Below, piece after piece: positions 52,395-61,743 of a stretch of DNA of 64,000 nucleotides (the first letter of the stretch is position 1; each line of letters starts with the position of its first letter). A program made the translations under genes and the position numbers. The notes under the pieces are model-generated. The model was not told the origin of the DNA. It saw only the letters and a program-made list of their open reading frames with translations, and did no database searches. The DNA comes from Methanofastidiosum sp. (GTDB lineage: Archaea; Methanobacteriota_B; Thermococci; Methanofastidiosales; Methanofastidiosaceae), in assembly GCA_013178285.1 (NCBI GenBank), contig JABLXD010000001.1, positions 1 to 64,000 of the forward strand. The letters are read 5' to 3'.

Positions 52395-53645
52395 TTATTC
52401 GTTGTCTTTGTTCTTCTCTAGTATCTTAAGAATCCTGTCTATGGGAAGTGATTTTGGCTGTAAAGTTAATTCTCTACCGAGGTTTAAGTTGTTATGCTGG
52501 AATTTTGGCCAGGGAGAGTCCGCATAAACACTCATTGATCGTTGGTATGCCGCATAGGTCCATCCTGGGCTACCGCTTAATGCATAGAGATTATAGTCAC
52601 TGCTTCCTACATAGATCGTGCCGTCAGAGCCGATTGTAGGGGATGACCTACCATCATTATGGATGTTCGTCCTCCACTTGTAGTCAGTGCGATTGCCACT
52701 TCCTGTTGGGCTTATCGCATAAAGGTAATTGTCTTTGCTTGCAATGTATATTGTGTCATCTGCACCAATTGCAACAGATGCCGGAATGGCACCACCTGTT
52801 TCAAATGTCCATTTCAAGTCCCCGCTTGTTGGGGTTATTGCATAGAGGTAGCCGTCAGACCCGCCTATATAGATTGTTCCGTCAGTCCCTATTGTAGGAG
52901 AAGCACGACCCATACTGCTACCTGTGGAGTAACTCCATTTTTCAGAACCATCTGGATTTATTGCAAAAACGTTTCCACTCCAGTCCGCTACATAGATTGT
53001 TCCATCCCTACCAACTGCAGGGGACGAGCCAATACTGTCTTCAGTCTCAAATGTCCACTTTTCAGAACCATCTGGATTTATTGCGTAGAGGTAGTAGTCA
53101 ACGCTCCCCACATAGATTGTGCCATCTGCACCAATCGCAGGGGAAGAGCGTGCATAAGAAGTGCTGTCAATATCATAATCCCACTTTTTAGTACCGCTTG
53201 GCGTTAATGCATAGAGGTAGCCGTCATGACTGATAAAATAGATTGTGCCATCTGCACCAATCGCAGGGGAAGAGCAAATGTAACCAATGCTGCCATCATT
53301 ATCAAATATCCATTTTACAGTTCCGTTGGGATTCATTGCATAAAGGCCGTTGTAATAGTGCCCGATATAGATTGTGCCATCCATACCAATTGCAGGAGAG
53401 GAAGCGGTGAAATATTCTCCGCCTGTGTCATATTTCCACTTTAGGGCTCCACTTGGCGTTAATGCATAGATAAATCCGTCATAGTCCCCGAAATAAATGG
53501 TACCGTCTGCACCAATCGCAGAGGAAGTATAAACATAATCTTCTGCAGCATATGTCCACTTTATATCTCCGTCTGCGGCAAGAACCGCTCCAAAAGACGT
53601 TAAAAATATACCAACTAGTAAAATAACTGTTAATCTTTTATTCAT
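52395..53645 (-). CDS. secreted PQQ/BamB-like beta-propeller with C-terminal tail
   Basis: 416 residues. The signal peptide is LTVILLVGIFLTSFGAVLAADG. About eight repeats of about 40 residues (SSPAIGADGTIYFGDYDGFIYALTPSGALKW type) predict an eight-bladed PQQ-like propeller. The end is KSLPIDRILKILEKNKDNE, the clearest copy of the tail. PQQ here is a fold name; cofactor binding is not implied. GGTGATTTTT precedes the ATG. Confidence 0.83.
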   Translation of the reverse strand: MNKRLTVILLVGIFLTSFGAVLAADGDIKWTYAAEDYVYTSSAIGADGTIYFGDYDGFIYALTPSGALKWKYDTGGEYFTASSPAIGMDGTIYIGHYYNGLYAMNPNGTVKWIFDNDGSIGYICSSPAIGADGTIYFISHDGYLYALTPSGTKKWDYDIDSTSYARSSPAIGADGTIYVGSVDYYLYAINPDGSEKWTFETEDSIGSSPAVGRDGTIYVADWSGNVFAINPDGSEKWSYSTGSSMGRASPTIGTDGTIYIGGSDGYLYAITPTSGDLKWTFETGGAIPASVAIGADDTIYIASKDNYLYAISPTGSGNRTDYKWRTNIHNDGRSSPTIGSDGTIYVGSSDYNLYALSGSPGWTYAAYQRSMSVYADSPWPKFQHNNLNLGRELTLQPKSLPIDRILKILEKNKDNE

Positions 53646-53742
53646 GAAAAATCACCGTTATAATTATCTAAATATAAATTCAAATTATTATATAAAGTTT
53701 TGCCTAGAATTAGAAAAATATTAAAATAATTTAAAAATAAAA

Positions 53743-55779
53743 TTATCTTATCTTTGCACCGGTCTTCATTTCCTTATCTGCTTCTAAAAGTGATACAAGC
53801 TTTCCGTCGTCAGCTGCCAAAAGCATCGCTTCACTCTTGACACCACGGATTGTTGCTGGCTCCAAGTTGCATATCGCCACTATCTTCTTTCCGACTAGCT
53901 CTTCCTTCTTATAGTAGCTCTTTATACCTGCAACTATTGTTCTTTCTTCCCCCACATCAATCTTCATCACGTAGAGCTTGTCAGCCTTCGGGTGGTCATC
54001 GACTGAGATGATCTTTCCAGTCCTTATATCAAGTTTTGCAAACTCATCAAATGGTATCATGGGTGTTTCCTCCTTCTTTACCAGTGTCTTCTTCATTGGC
54101 GCTGGGTTATCAAGCTTTTGTATCTGGCGCTTTATCTCCTCGTCAGGGACTTTGGAGAATATAGGCTCCGGTTTTTCTAAAGGCTTCCCCTGCTTTAATA
54201 GGAGCTTTGCACTGTCATCCCAGACAAACTTATTGATGCCTATTTCTTTTAGCATCTTCTCTGTTGAGAAAGGCAAAAATGGATTTAAGACCATTGAGAG
54301 TGTCTTTGCTAGCTCTAGTGATATGTAGATAGTGTTTGCTGCTTTTGCTTTATCGGTCTTTACTAGCTTCCACGGCTCCTTCTTGTCAAAGTACCTGTTG
54401 CAGCTCTTTGCAAATGAGACGACCTCTTTCAATGCGTCCTTCATCTTGAATACCTTTATCAGGTCAGAGACCTTTGTACCGATCTCTTCCATGTTCTTTA
54501 TGGCTTCCCTATCGTCATCATCTAGGAGTGATTCATCCATCTCTGGGATCTTGCCGTCAAAGTTATTGTAGGCAAATGTGATACTCCTGTGGACAAAGTT
54601 TCCTATTATGTCGTTTAGCTCGTCATTTATCCTCTTCTGGAAATCTTCCCAGAGGAAGTCAGAGTCCCTTGATTCAGGTGCTACAGTTGTGAGGTAGTAT
54701 CTTAAGTAGTCAGGCGGGAAGTCCTTTAGGAAGTCGCCAAGCCATATCGCCCAGTTCCTTGATGTTGAGGTCTTCTTTCCCCCGATATTTAGGTACTCAT
54801 TTGCCGGGACATCGTATGGTAATTTCCATTTCCTGCCTTCGTACTCACCGTACCCGAGCAAGAATGCTGGCCACATGATAGCGTGGAACGGAATGTTATC
54901 CTTACCTATGAAGTGGACTATTTTCCCATCTAACCAATAATCCTTCCATGCGTCTGGTTTTCCCATTCTCTCTGCCCACTCCTTTGTGGATGAGACGTAT
55001 CCAATTACAGCTTCAAACCAGACATAGAGAACCTTGTCCTTACCCTCCTCTAGTGGGACCTTAATACCCCACTGCAAATCACGAGTGATTGCTCTATCTT
55101 GCAGACCTTCCTTGATCCAGTTCAGGCAGAAGTTAACGACATTAGGCCTCCAGTGCTTGTTTGACTTCATCCAGACTTCAAGCTCGTCTTGAAAGTCGCT
55201 TAGCCTGATAAACCACTGGAACGTTTCCTTTACCTCTGGCGTTGTGCTACAGGTGATGCACTTTGGGTCGACTAGCTCGATAGGCTCCAAGACTTTTCCG
55301 CATACCTCGCACTGGTTTCCCTTTTGGTCCGGGGCGCCGCATGTCGGGCATGTCCCCTCGACGTATCTGTCCGCCAAGAACATGTTGCACTTGGGGCAGA
55401 ATGCCTGGACAACAGTCTTTCTCTCAATATGGCCGTTCTTCAAGATCTTTAAGAAGAAGTCTTGAGAGGTCTTATGGTGAACGGGAAGTGAAGTTCTTGA
55501 AAAGTTATCATAGGATATGCCTAGATTTTTAAAATCTGTCTTCATATCCTCATAGTAAAAGTCAACAAGTTCCTTTGGCGTGACGCCATCCTTTAGGGCC
55601 TTTATCTCTATTGCCGTTCCATGTTCGTCTGTTCCACCTACATAAACTATATCCGCGCCAGCTAGCCTATTGTACCTGACATAGGTATCTGCTGGAAGGT
55701 AAGCCCCTGCTATATGGCCTACATGGAGGGGGCCATTTGCATAGGGAAGAGCGGAAGTGACAAGTATTCTTTCTCTCAT
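53743..55779 (-). CDS. metG: methionyl-tRNA synthetase
   Basis: 678 residues. HVGH (the HIGH motif) at about 19-22, two zinc-knuckle regions (CPKCNMFLADRYVEGTCPTC and CEVCGKV...CITC), KKTSTS (KMSKS equivalent) at about 334-339, and the C-terminal anticodon-binding domain. Residues about 570-678 form a fused EMAP/Arc1p-like tRNA-binding OB-fold (LDIRTGKIISVDDHPKADKLYVMKIDVGEERTIVAG). It charges tRNA-Met for initiation and elongation. Full length and complete. Confidence 0.96.
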   Translation of the reverse strand: MRERILVTSALPYANGPLHVGHIAGAYLPADTYVRYNRLAGADIVYVGGTDEHGTAIEIKALKDGVTPKELVDFYYEDMKTDFKNLGISYDNFSRTSLPVHHKTSQDFFLKILKNGHIERKTVVQAFCPKCNMFLADRYVEGTCPTCGAPDQKGNQCEVCGKVLEPIELVDPKCITCSTTPEVKETFQWFIRLSDFQDELEVWMKSNKHWRPNVVNFCLNWIKEGLQDRAITRDLQWGIKVPLEEGKDKVLYVWFEAVIGYVSSTKEWAERMGKPDAWKDYWLDGKIVHFIGKDNIPFHAIMWPAFLLGYGEYEGRKWKLPYDVPANEYLNIGGKKTSTSRNWAIWLGDFLKDFPPDYLRYYLTTVAPESRDSDFLWEDFQKRINDELNDIIGNFVHRSITFAYNNFDGKIPEMDESLLDDDDREAIKNMEEIGTKVSDLIKVFKMKDALKEVVSFAKSCNRYFDKKEPWKLVKTDKAKAANTIYISLELAKTLSMVLNPFLPFSTEKMLKEIGINKFVWDDSAKLLLKQGKPLEKPEPIFSKVPDEEIKRQIQKLDNPAPMKKTLVKKEETPMIPFDEFAKLDIRTGKIISVDDHPKADKLYVMKIDVGEERTIVAGIKSYYKKEELVGKKIVAICNLEPATIRGVKSEAMLLAADDGKLVSLLEADKEMKTGAKIR

Positions 55780-55917
55780 GATTATAACTCCTATTTAGTA
55801 TTTAATAGTGCTTAAAAAATGTTTAAAAGGCTTTGTGAGGGGGGAAATGGGGAGGAAAATATGTCCTAATTTTAGATATTAATCAAATTATATAAATACT
55901 ATATTTTTAGAAAATGT

Positions 55918-56415
55918 ATGCAAGAAGTACCTAAAAAAGTCTTTGAAGATATTAAGAAGAATTTAGAGGAATTTCCAATTATAAAAGAATTATTTGGCTC
56001 AGATTGGATTGATTCTCAATTTGAGGTAAAATATCTCAAAGAATTACACCCTTTTTTTAAATCTTTTTATAACAAAGATTTTCTTGAAAAGATATCTACA
56101 AAGCTTATACTTATTAAAAATAAAACAGATAAAATAAAACGTATAATAAAAAAAATTAAAACAAATGAGGATGAAGATACGACCCGTTCTATATTAAGTG
56201 AAATAGAAGTTTTATCCTTTTATTATAACAAAGAAAATAATAATTTTAAAGTTGAGTACGAACCGATCTTAGAAAACTTAGAAAAAGTACCTGACATTAA
56301 ACTTACAATTGCAAATAAAGAGTATTTTGCCGAAATTATTACCATATTAGATGATCAAAATTTTAGGGAAATCGGCAGAATCCAAAACATAATTGAAGAT
56401 AAAATTAATGATTAG
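55918..56415 (+). CDS. hypothetical protein, 5' half of a probably frameshifted gene
   Basis: 165 codons before a TAG at 56413. Charged helical N-terminus, then LSEIEVLSFYYNKENNNFKVEYEPILENLEKVPDIKLTIANKEYFAEIITI, a D...E-I pattern that recalls PD-(D/E)xK nuclease cores; no family recognised. A TATA box ATTATATAAATA (about 55886-55897) makes the ATG nearly leaderless. The reading continues in another frame (TTA at 56412 onwards) with coherent residues (LENNPYAICFGTEADFV), so the natural protein is probably about 352 residues and spans to 56975. Confidence 0.55.
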   Translation: MQEVPKKVFEDIKKNLEEFPIIKELFGSDWIDSQFEVKYLKELHPFFKSFYNKDFLEKISTKLILIKNKTDKIKRIIKKIKTNEDEDTTRSILSEIEVLSFYYNKENNNFKVEYEPILENLEKVPDIKLTIANKEYFAEIITILDDQNFREIGRIQNIIEDKIND

Positions 56416-56459
56416 AGAATAACCCATATGCAATTTGTTTTGGCACTGAAGCAGATTTT

Positions 56460-56975
56460 GTGGATGAAGATATAGATGATTTTATAGAATTAATCAAATC
56501 AATAATAAATGATCATGATTCTATTAATTTTGCGGAGACCTATTATTATACTAAAAACGATAAAGGGATAGCACATTTCATTATTGGCAAAACTACTAAT
56601 GGAAAAGGTGGAGTTGCTTCAAAAATGGTGGGCGGATTACTAAAGGATGCTGGAAGAATCAAAAATAAACTTCTCGGCGAAATAAAACATTTCCCAGAAA
56701 ATGTTCCGATAATAATTATAGTGGATTTATCATATGTGATTGGAGATTTTGTTATATCTGATGAGGTATGTATAGGACAACAAGTTGTTCGGATAATCCC
56801 TGAAACTTCTGAATCATTTCCTGCAATCCTTGATAACAGTATTTTTAACCACGATAGGGGAAAACTAATATCATTAGTAATTGCGTACAGAAAACACAAC
56901 TATGAAGACAGAGTTGTATATCCCAATTCTAAATCACCTTACCTAATTAGTGATGACGTAATAAGCAGATTATAA
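56460..56975 (+). CDS. hypothetical protein, 3' half of a probably frameshifted gene
   Basis: 171 codons from a GTG, with no ribosome binding site before it. The frame is open upstream to 56412 and encodes plausible protein there, so the GTG is unlikely to be a real start. The protein ends in a beta-rich domain (VPIIIIVDLSYVIGDFVISDEV ... LISLVIAYRKHNYEDRVVYPNSKS). Function unknown. It neighbours restriction-related remnants, so a defence role is possible but not shown. Confidence 0.5.
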   Translation: MDEDIDDFIELIKSIINDHDSINFAETYYYTKNDKGIAHFIIGKTTNGKGGVASKMVGGLLKDAGRIKNKLLGEIKHFPENVPIIIIVDLSYVIGDFVISDEVCIGQQVVRIIPETSESFPAILDNSIFNHDRGKLISLVIAYRKHNYEDRVVYPNSKSPYLISDDVISRL

Positions 56976-57018
56976 TTTTAAATAAATCATAGATTTAAGG
57001 CCTAATAATATATACACT

Positions 57019-58224
57019 TTAATCTTTTTCCAATCTTCTAGCTAAATCCTCAAAACTAGTGACTCTGTGTTTGATATAATCAAACTTAACTTGTGGAACT
57101 TTCAAGTAATTCCACGAATTACCTGTTTGTTCTGACACATCTTGGCACCATTTTTTTATAGCTTCATCTTTTCTATCAACATCTTCGTATTCTCTGCCCT
57201 TAGTTTCAATTATCCAGTTTTTTATATTATCTTTACAATTTTGTACTGCGACGAAATCAGGATGATAGAATCTAGTGGCTCCTTTTGAGCTTAGATAATC
57301 TATCTTAAAAGGAGTTGTTTCTAGAGAAGCAAATTTAAATATATCATTAAATCGCCTATCAAGAAATTCTGCAAACTCTGCTTCAAAATTATTTCTAACT
57401 GCTACGTAATTAAAAATAGTTTTATCGAGCCTAACATGTTTTCTGTTCCATGGGCTGATTTCAGTTTCAGAAAGTTTAATCGATTTTTGGAGAATAAGTG
57501 TATCTGTTTTTTCTGCAGTTAATTCACCGATATATTGAGTCAGAATAGATATTATGCCTTCTAATACATCTGATCTACTTAAAGCCTTTTTAGTTAAAAT
57601 AGAATCAATGCTATCAATCTGAGTATCAAAGCACTTATTCAAAACATAATCCTCTACAATTGGGCATATCTCATTAAATTGACATGTAAGTCCCGCCCTT
57701 TTCATTATATTATTAACAATATAAGATATTTTTTCTCTTATTTCATAATCTGTTTTGAAAATAATTTCTTCTTTGTGGATATGAGATCCAGTTGTAGCAA
57801 ATTCCATCCTTAAGGTAGATTTCCACTCTTCTTTTAGAACCTCAGAAGCAAATATGTTTGGTATGGAATTAATATTGATCTCAGATAATTTCTTATAATT
57901 TCTTTTGTATCTAAGACCAATTTGTGGTATTTCTATATCATATTTAAGACGTGACAGTTCTACCGATATGTTAACCCCTTGTGGTGGTGGAGAGTGAACG
58001 GTATCTATGTTGACCCCTTCCGACTCTAGATTATCTTTTACAAATTTTTCAAATTCATTTGTGCCCATTACTTCTAGAGTTTGTATATATTCAGATGTTA
58101 TCCCGCTCATTAATCTAAGTCCTCTCCCAATAGTTTGTTCTGGAAGAATCTTAGCCTGAGCATTATATGGCCTTAGCCCCAAGCAAACTGTAACGTTTTG
58201 AACATCCCATCCTTCCCTTAACAT
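57019..58224 (-). pseudogene. type III restriction enzyme Res subunit, C-terminal remnant
   Basis: 401 codons matching the end of type III Res proteins: LMLREGWDVQNVTVCLGLRPY, then EQTIGRGLR (helicase motif VI), and the C-terminal nuclease site HPDFVAVQ ... WIIETKGRE (PD and ExK). Everything upstream, including Walker A and DEAD-box, is missing. The Res frame stays open to 58266 (giving LIKVISSVL before the first Met) and then meets a stop in unrelated sequence. No Mod methyltransferase is nearby. Restriction activity is not expected. Confidence 0.8.
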
Positions 58225-59533
58225 TAAGACACTTGAAATTACCTTGATTAAAAAAGGATAGTAATTTTATTAGTTTTAGGATTTTGTTTGAAGCATCTAA
58301 TTCAATAGCTTCGTCAATGACTTCTTCAATTTCTTTGTATCTTCCTAATAAATTCAAAATTCCTATTTTGTAAGGTAAATAAATATCTGGATTAACTTTT
58401 AAAGCTTTATTGATTAGAGTTAGAGCTTCTTCCAATTTTTCTATAGTATCAGGTTCAAGTCTTTTAGACACTGTATTAATATTTTTTGTTTCTTTTTCAA
58501 TAATCATTTTATTATTTTCTATTTGAGACAATAGGACTGATTTCAGGAACCAGTAGCTTACATCTTCTTCTTTTATTTTTATAACTTCGTCAAGTGCTTC
58601 CATAGACTCTTCAAATCTTTCTAAGGACATCAATGCTAATGATTTAAAATAGAAATACATCGGATTAGAGCCATCAATTTCTATAGCGTTATTAATACAT
58701 TCTAATGCGTATTCGTAATCCTCCAATTTAAGAAGAATTTCTCCTTTTAGCCACCAAGCACTAGAAACATTCTTTATTGAATCTAAAAATATATTTATAG
58801 AAGACAAAGCTTCTCCAAGCCTATCTAATTTTTTCAGACAAATAGATTTAACTAGATTATTGTGTATATTATTATCATCTAGTTCCATTAGTTTTTCAAT
58901 GAACTTCAGCGCTTCAGCATATTCTTCTTTATAGATTAATATTTCTATTTTACTTTGAATAAGTGATACTTCTTTAGAGTTAATTTTAAGACCATTTTCA
59001 ATAATTTCTTCAGCGTCTTTTAATTTTTCTTTTTTAATAAGGATTCTACTCTTTAATACATAGGGGTAAAGATAATTTGGATTAACCTCAAAAGCCTTAT
59101 CTAAAAAAGGTAATGCTTCATCATCCAAATTCAGATTAATCAGGCAAGCAGCTTTAAACGTTAAAACTTCAAAATCCTCGGGTGAGAGATCCAATGCATT
59201 ATTAAAAATACTTAAGGCTTCTTTGAATCTGCCTAAATGGAACAATGCATTGCCTTTATATACTAAGTAAGGTATATTATTCGGATTTAATTCGAGCAGA
59301 GGATTCAAAATTTTTATTAAAGATTCATATTGTTCAGAATTATATAGGCTTTTAATTTTATAATCCAATAAAAAAATTGTTACTGTTTCATTACCAGAGA
59401 ATATTGTTATAATAGAATCTATAAGTTCAATGATTTTGACATATTCTTCTTCAAGATACAATGTTTCTATTCGGTCTATTAGCGTTAACATAATATTTTC
59501 TTTGTTTTCTATATTGTTCTCAGTAGCGACCAT
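58163..59533 (-). CDS. TPR-repeat protein with out-of-frame restriction-gene tail
   Basis: 456 residues. At least ten tetratricopeptide units (for example YLVYKGNALFHLGRFKEALSIFNNALDLSPED) form an all-helical solenoid for protein interactions. The last about 30 residues (NFKCLNVKGRMGCSKRYSLLGAKAI) are the Res sequence read in another frame, so the original C-terminus was lost at a junction near 58235-58255. It has no coiled-coil tail, unlike the other two TPR proteins here. GTGATTAA precedes the ATG. Confidence 0.75.
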   Translation of the reverse strand: MVATENNIENKENIMLTLIDRIETLYLEEEYVKIIELIDSIITIFSGNETVTIFLLDYKIKSLYNSEQYESLIKILNPLLELNPNNIPYLVYKGNALFHLGRFKEALSIFNNALDLSPEDFEVLTFKAACLINLNLDDEALPFLDKAFEVNPNYLYPYVLKSRILIKKEKLKDAEEIIENGLKINSKEVSLIQSKIEILIYKEEYAEALKFIEKLMELDDNNIHNNLVKSICLKKLDRLGEALSSINIFLDSIKNVSSAWWLKGEILLKLEDYEYALECINNAIEIDGSNPMYFYFKSLALMSLERFEESMEALDEVIKIKEEDVSYWFLKSVLLSQIENNKMIIEKETKNINTVSKRLEPDTIEKLEEALTLINKALKVNPDIYLPYKIGILNLLGRYKEIEEVIDEAIELDASNKILKLIKLLSFFNQGNFKCLNVKGRMGCSKRYSLLGAKAI

Positions 59534-59610
59534 TTAATCACGTAGTTATAGATTATATTCTGATTCTTCTACTTTTCGACTTATCTTAAATTAATTTTGT
59601 TTAACAATTT

Positions 59611-61659
59611 TCAAATCTCAAGCTTTTTTCTTAATTCCTCTTTAATCTCGTCGTACTCTTTAGGGTATTTCTTTTTAAGAACTTCTTTAACTTGAAATGT
59701 TTGCTCTTGGATCTTTTCAACTTTGTCATCGATAGAATTTGCTGAGTTTTTTATTTCTGCCAGAGTGCCACCATATGAAGATATTAGAGAACTTATGTCA
59801 TTTAGTCTTCTATGAGTAAATCTATGCGCATTAATATTATTTTGATTATAATTGTCTAATTTCTTATTTAATTCTTTGAAATAAACTTCTATTTTGGCCT
59901 TATCTTCTAACTCCTTCTTTAATCTCAGCTTTTCATTTTCATCTTTCTCATTTCTATATTTCTGCATTTTAATGTATAATTTGGATATATTAAGGAAATC
60001 TTCTTCATTTAGACTGCTTTCGGCTTTTTTAATTACTTTATCAATGAGTTCATAATCATCTAATTCAAAACTACTATTAAGAAGGCCTTCGAGTTCATCG
60101 TAATCTAATTTTTTCTCATATAGTAGCGAATATATCAATGTCAGTGCATCGGCCTTAGATCCTAATTTTATCAATGCACTAATTTTACCTCTTACAGCAA
60201 TAATATAGTAACTATCATTTGCAGGTATCGACTCAAAAAAAGAAATGGCTTTTGAAAGTTCTCCTTTTCTTAAATAATAATATCCTTTATAAAAAATATA
60301 ATCTGAATTAGTTTTTTCCAATTCACCTAATTTTTCTATATATTTTTCAGCATCAGAAAAACTCTTTAACTTTATCAATCGTATGACTAAAGAGATAATC
60401 AATGACTTTTTAGAATTTGGATGAGTTTTAATTATTTTTTCTAGAGGATTTATTTGTTTTTCATATATATTTTCAATTTCCTTAGCATAGCCTTCTTTTG
60501 CAAGTAAATTAATTAAACTATCAAAGGGGTAATAGAAACTATTATAGAACAACTCGTTTGCAGTTATATGCCCCAATATTTTAAGTAGTTCCTCATATCT
60601 TTTTTTCTGGGTTAATAATTGATCTAATCCATCCATATCTATATTGGTACTTCCATTTTCAAGAAGTTTCCAAACACAAGTTAAAGCAAAATTTACATCG
60701 ATTTTTTCTTGGAATTCTTTGTAACAGTTCAGCATTACTATAAAGTCAAGACATGAAGAATAAATACTAAGGTTTTCAGGAAATAATTCTATTCCGATCT
60801 CTAAGACTTTCATTCCTTTGTATAACTTTGTCGGATCATGTACGTTCGAACCTATTGTTACTTTTTCATAGTAATTTTCAAAGTAAATCCTAGTAGCTTC
60901 TGGATCAATTTCAAAAGTTATTCTGAAAAATTCCTTAGCTTTATCATATTGACATAAATCAATATAATTTAGGGCAATATTAAATAAAGTAGTTATATCG
61001 TGATTATCAAGTTCAAGGGCCAAATTATAATATTTTAAGGACACAAGATAATTCTCTTGGGATTGGTAAATATTGGCAATATTATTAAAATACATAATAT
61101 GAGGAGATAAAGATATTGCTTTTTCAAAACATTTAATTGATTCAAAAAATTCATTTAAGTATTCTTCTTTTTTTGAATAAATTGATTTCCAAATGGCAAA
61201 CTCACTTAATGCAACACCTAAATCGTTCAAAAAGAGTGGATCATTAGGATTCTTATCGACTAATAATCTGTACAAATTTATAGAATCTGTATACTCTCCA
61301 TTTAACAAAAGTGCAGAAGCTTTAAACTTCAGTGCTTCTAAGTTATATGGATCAATCTCCAAACACCTATCAAAGCATTTTATAGAATTATCATATGAAA
61401 GTTCAAGCCAATCGTCTGGTCCTGGAAGGCCTAGTATTATATGATTACTACCAAGAATTTTTCTTTTAAGTAATAGTTCTCCTTTTTTAAGCCAAGCCAA
61501 AGAATTTTCTGAATCTACTTTTATGATATCTTCATACTTGGATATTTCAATTTCAAAATTTGGATCTTTCCATTCGTCTTTTAGAGCCCATTCAAATGAT
61601 AAACAGGAATTACGTCCTTGATAAACGTAAAAATACTCGGTATAGTTTCTATTACCCAT
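59611..61659 (-). CDS. TPR-repeat protein with conserved coiled-coil C-terminus
   Basis: 682 residues. TPR units (SLAWLKKGELLLKRK, NLEALKFKASALLLNGEYTDSINLYRLL, NNIANIYQSQENYLVSLKYYNLALELD) cover most of the protein; the last 110 residues are a coiled coil ending SIDDKVEKIQEQTFQVKEV and a KKYPKEYDEIKEELRKKLEI segment. The protein at 62407 has nearly the same C-terminus but a more divergent body. GGTGAACC precedes the ATG. No signal peptide or TM; cytoplasmic. Confidence 0.8.
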   Translation of the reverse strand: MGNRNYTEYFYVYQGRNSCLSFEWALKDEWKDPNFEIEISKYEDIIKVDSENSLAWLKKGELLLKRKILGSNHIILGLPGPDDWLELSYDNSIKCFDRCLEIDPYNLEALKFKASALLLNGEYTDSINLYRLLVDKNPNDPLFLNDLGVALSEFAIWKSIYSKKEEYLNEFFESIKCFEKAISLSPHIMYFNNIANIYQSQENYLVSLKYYNLALELDNHDITTLFNIALNYIDLCQYDKAKEFFRITFEIDPEATRIYFENYYEKVTIGSNVHDPTKLYKGMKVLEIGIELFPENLSIYSSCLDFIVMLNCYKEFQEKIDVNFALTCVWKLLENGSTNIDMDGLDQLLTQKKRYEELLKILGHITANELFYNSFYYPFDSLINLLAKEGYAKEIENIYEKQINPLEKIIKTHPNSKKSLIISLVIRLIKLKSFSDAEKYIEKLGELEKTNSDYIFYKGYYYLRKGELSKAISFFESIPANDSYYIIAVRGKISALIKLGSKADALTLIYSLLYEKKLDYDELEGLLNSSFELDDYELIDKVIKKAESSLNEEDFLNISKLYIKMQKYRNEKDENEKLRLKKELEDKAKIEVYFKELNKKLDNYNQNNINAHRFTHRRLNDISSLISSYGGTLAEIKNSANSIDDKVEKIQEQTFQVKEVLKKKYPKEYDEIKEELRKKLEI

Positions 61660-61743
61660 TGGTTCACCTTTGAATATAAATAAAATTGATTGGCTATATT
61701 TCTGCTTTCTGATTTATATTAAATAAATTTCATTCAACATAAC

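Noticed and set aside
52659-53207. Plus-strand frames across the PQQ-like propeller gene
   Set aside because: They are produced by the regular codon pattern of the repeats on the minus strand; no start signals and no sensible domains.
39890-53645. Tail as PGF-CTERM or PEF-CTERM archaeosortase signal
   Set aside because: No PGF/PEF motif and no 18-20 residue TM helix before a basic end; the hydrophobic part is short and amphipathic.
54332-54571. Plus-strand frame inside metG
   Set aside because: The opposite strand encodes the anticodon-binding region of a full-length MetRS; the frame has no independent support.
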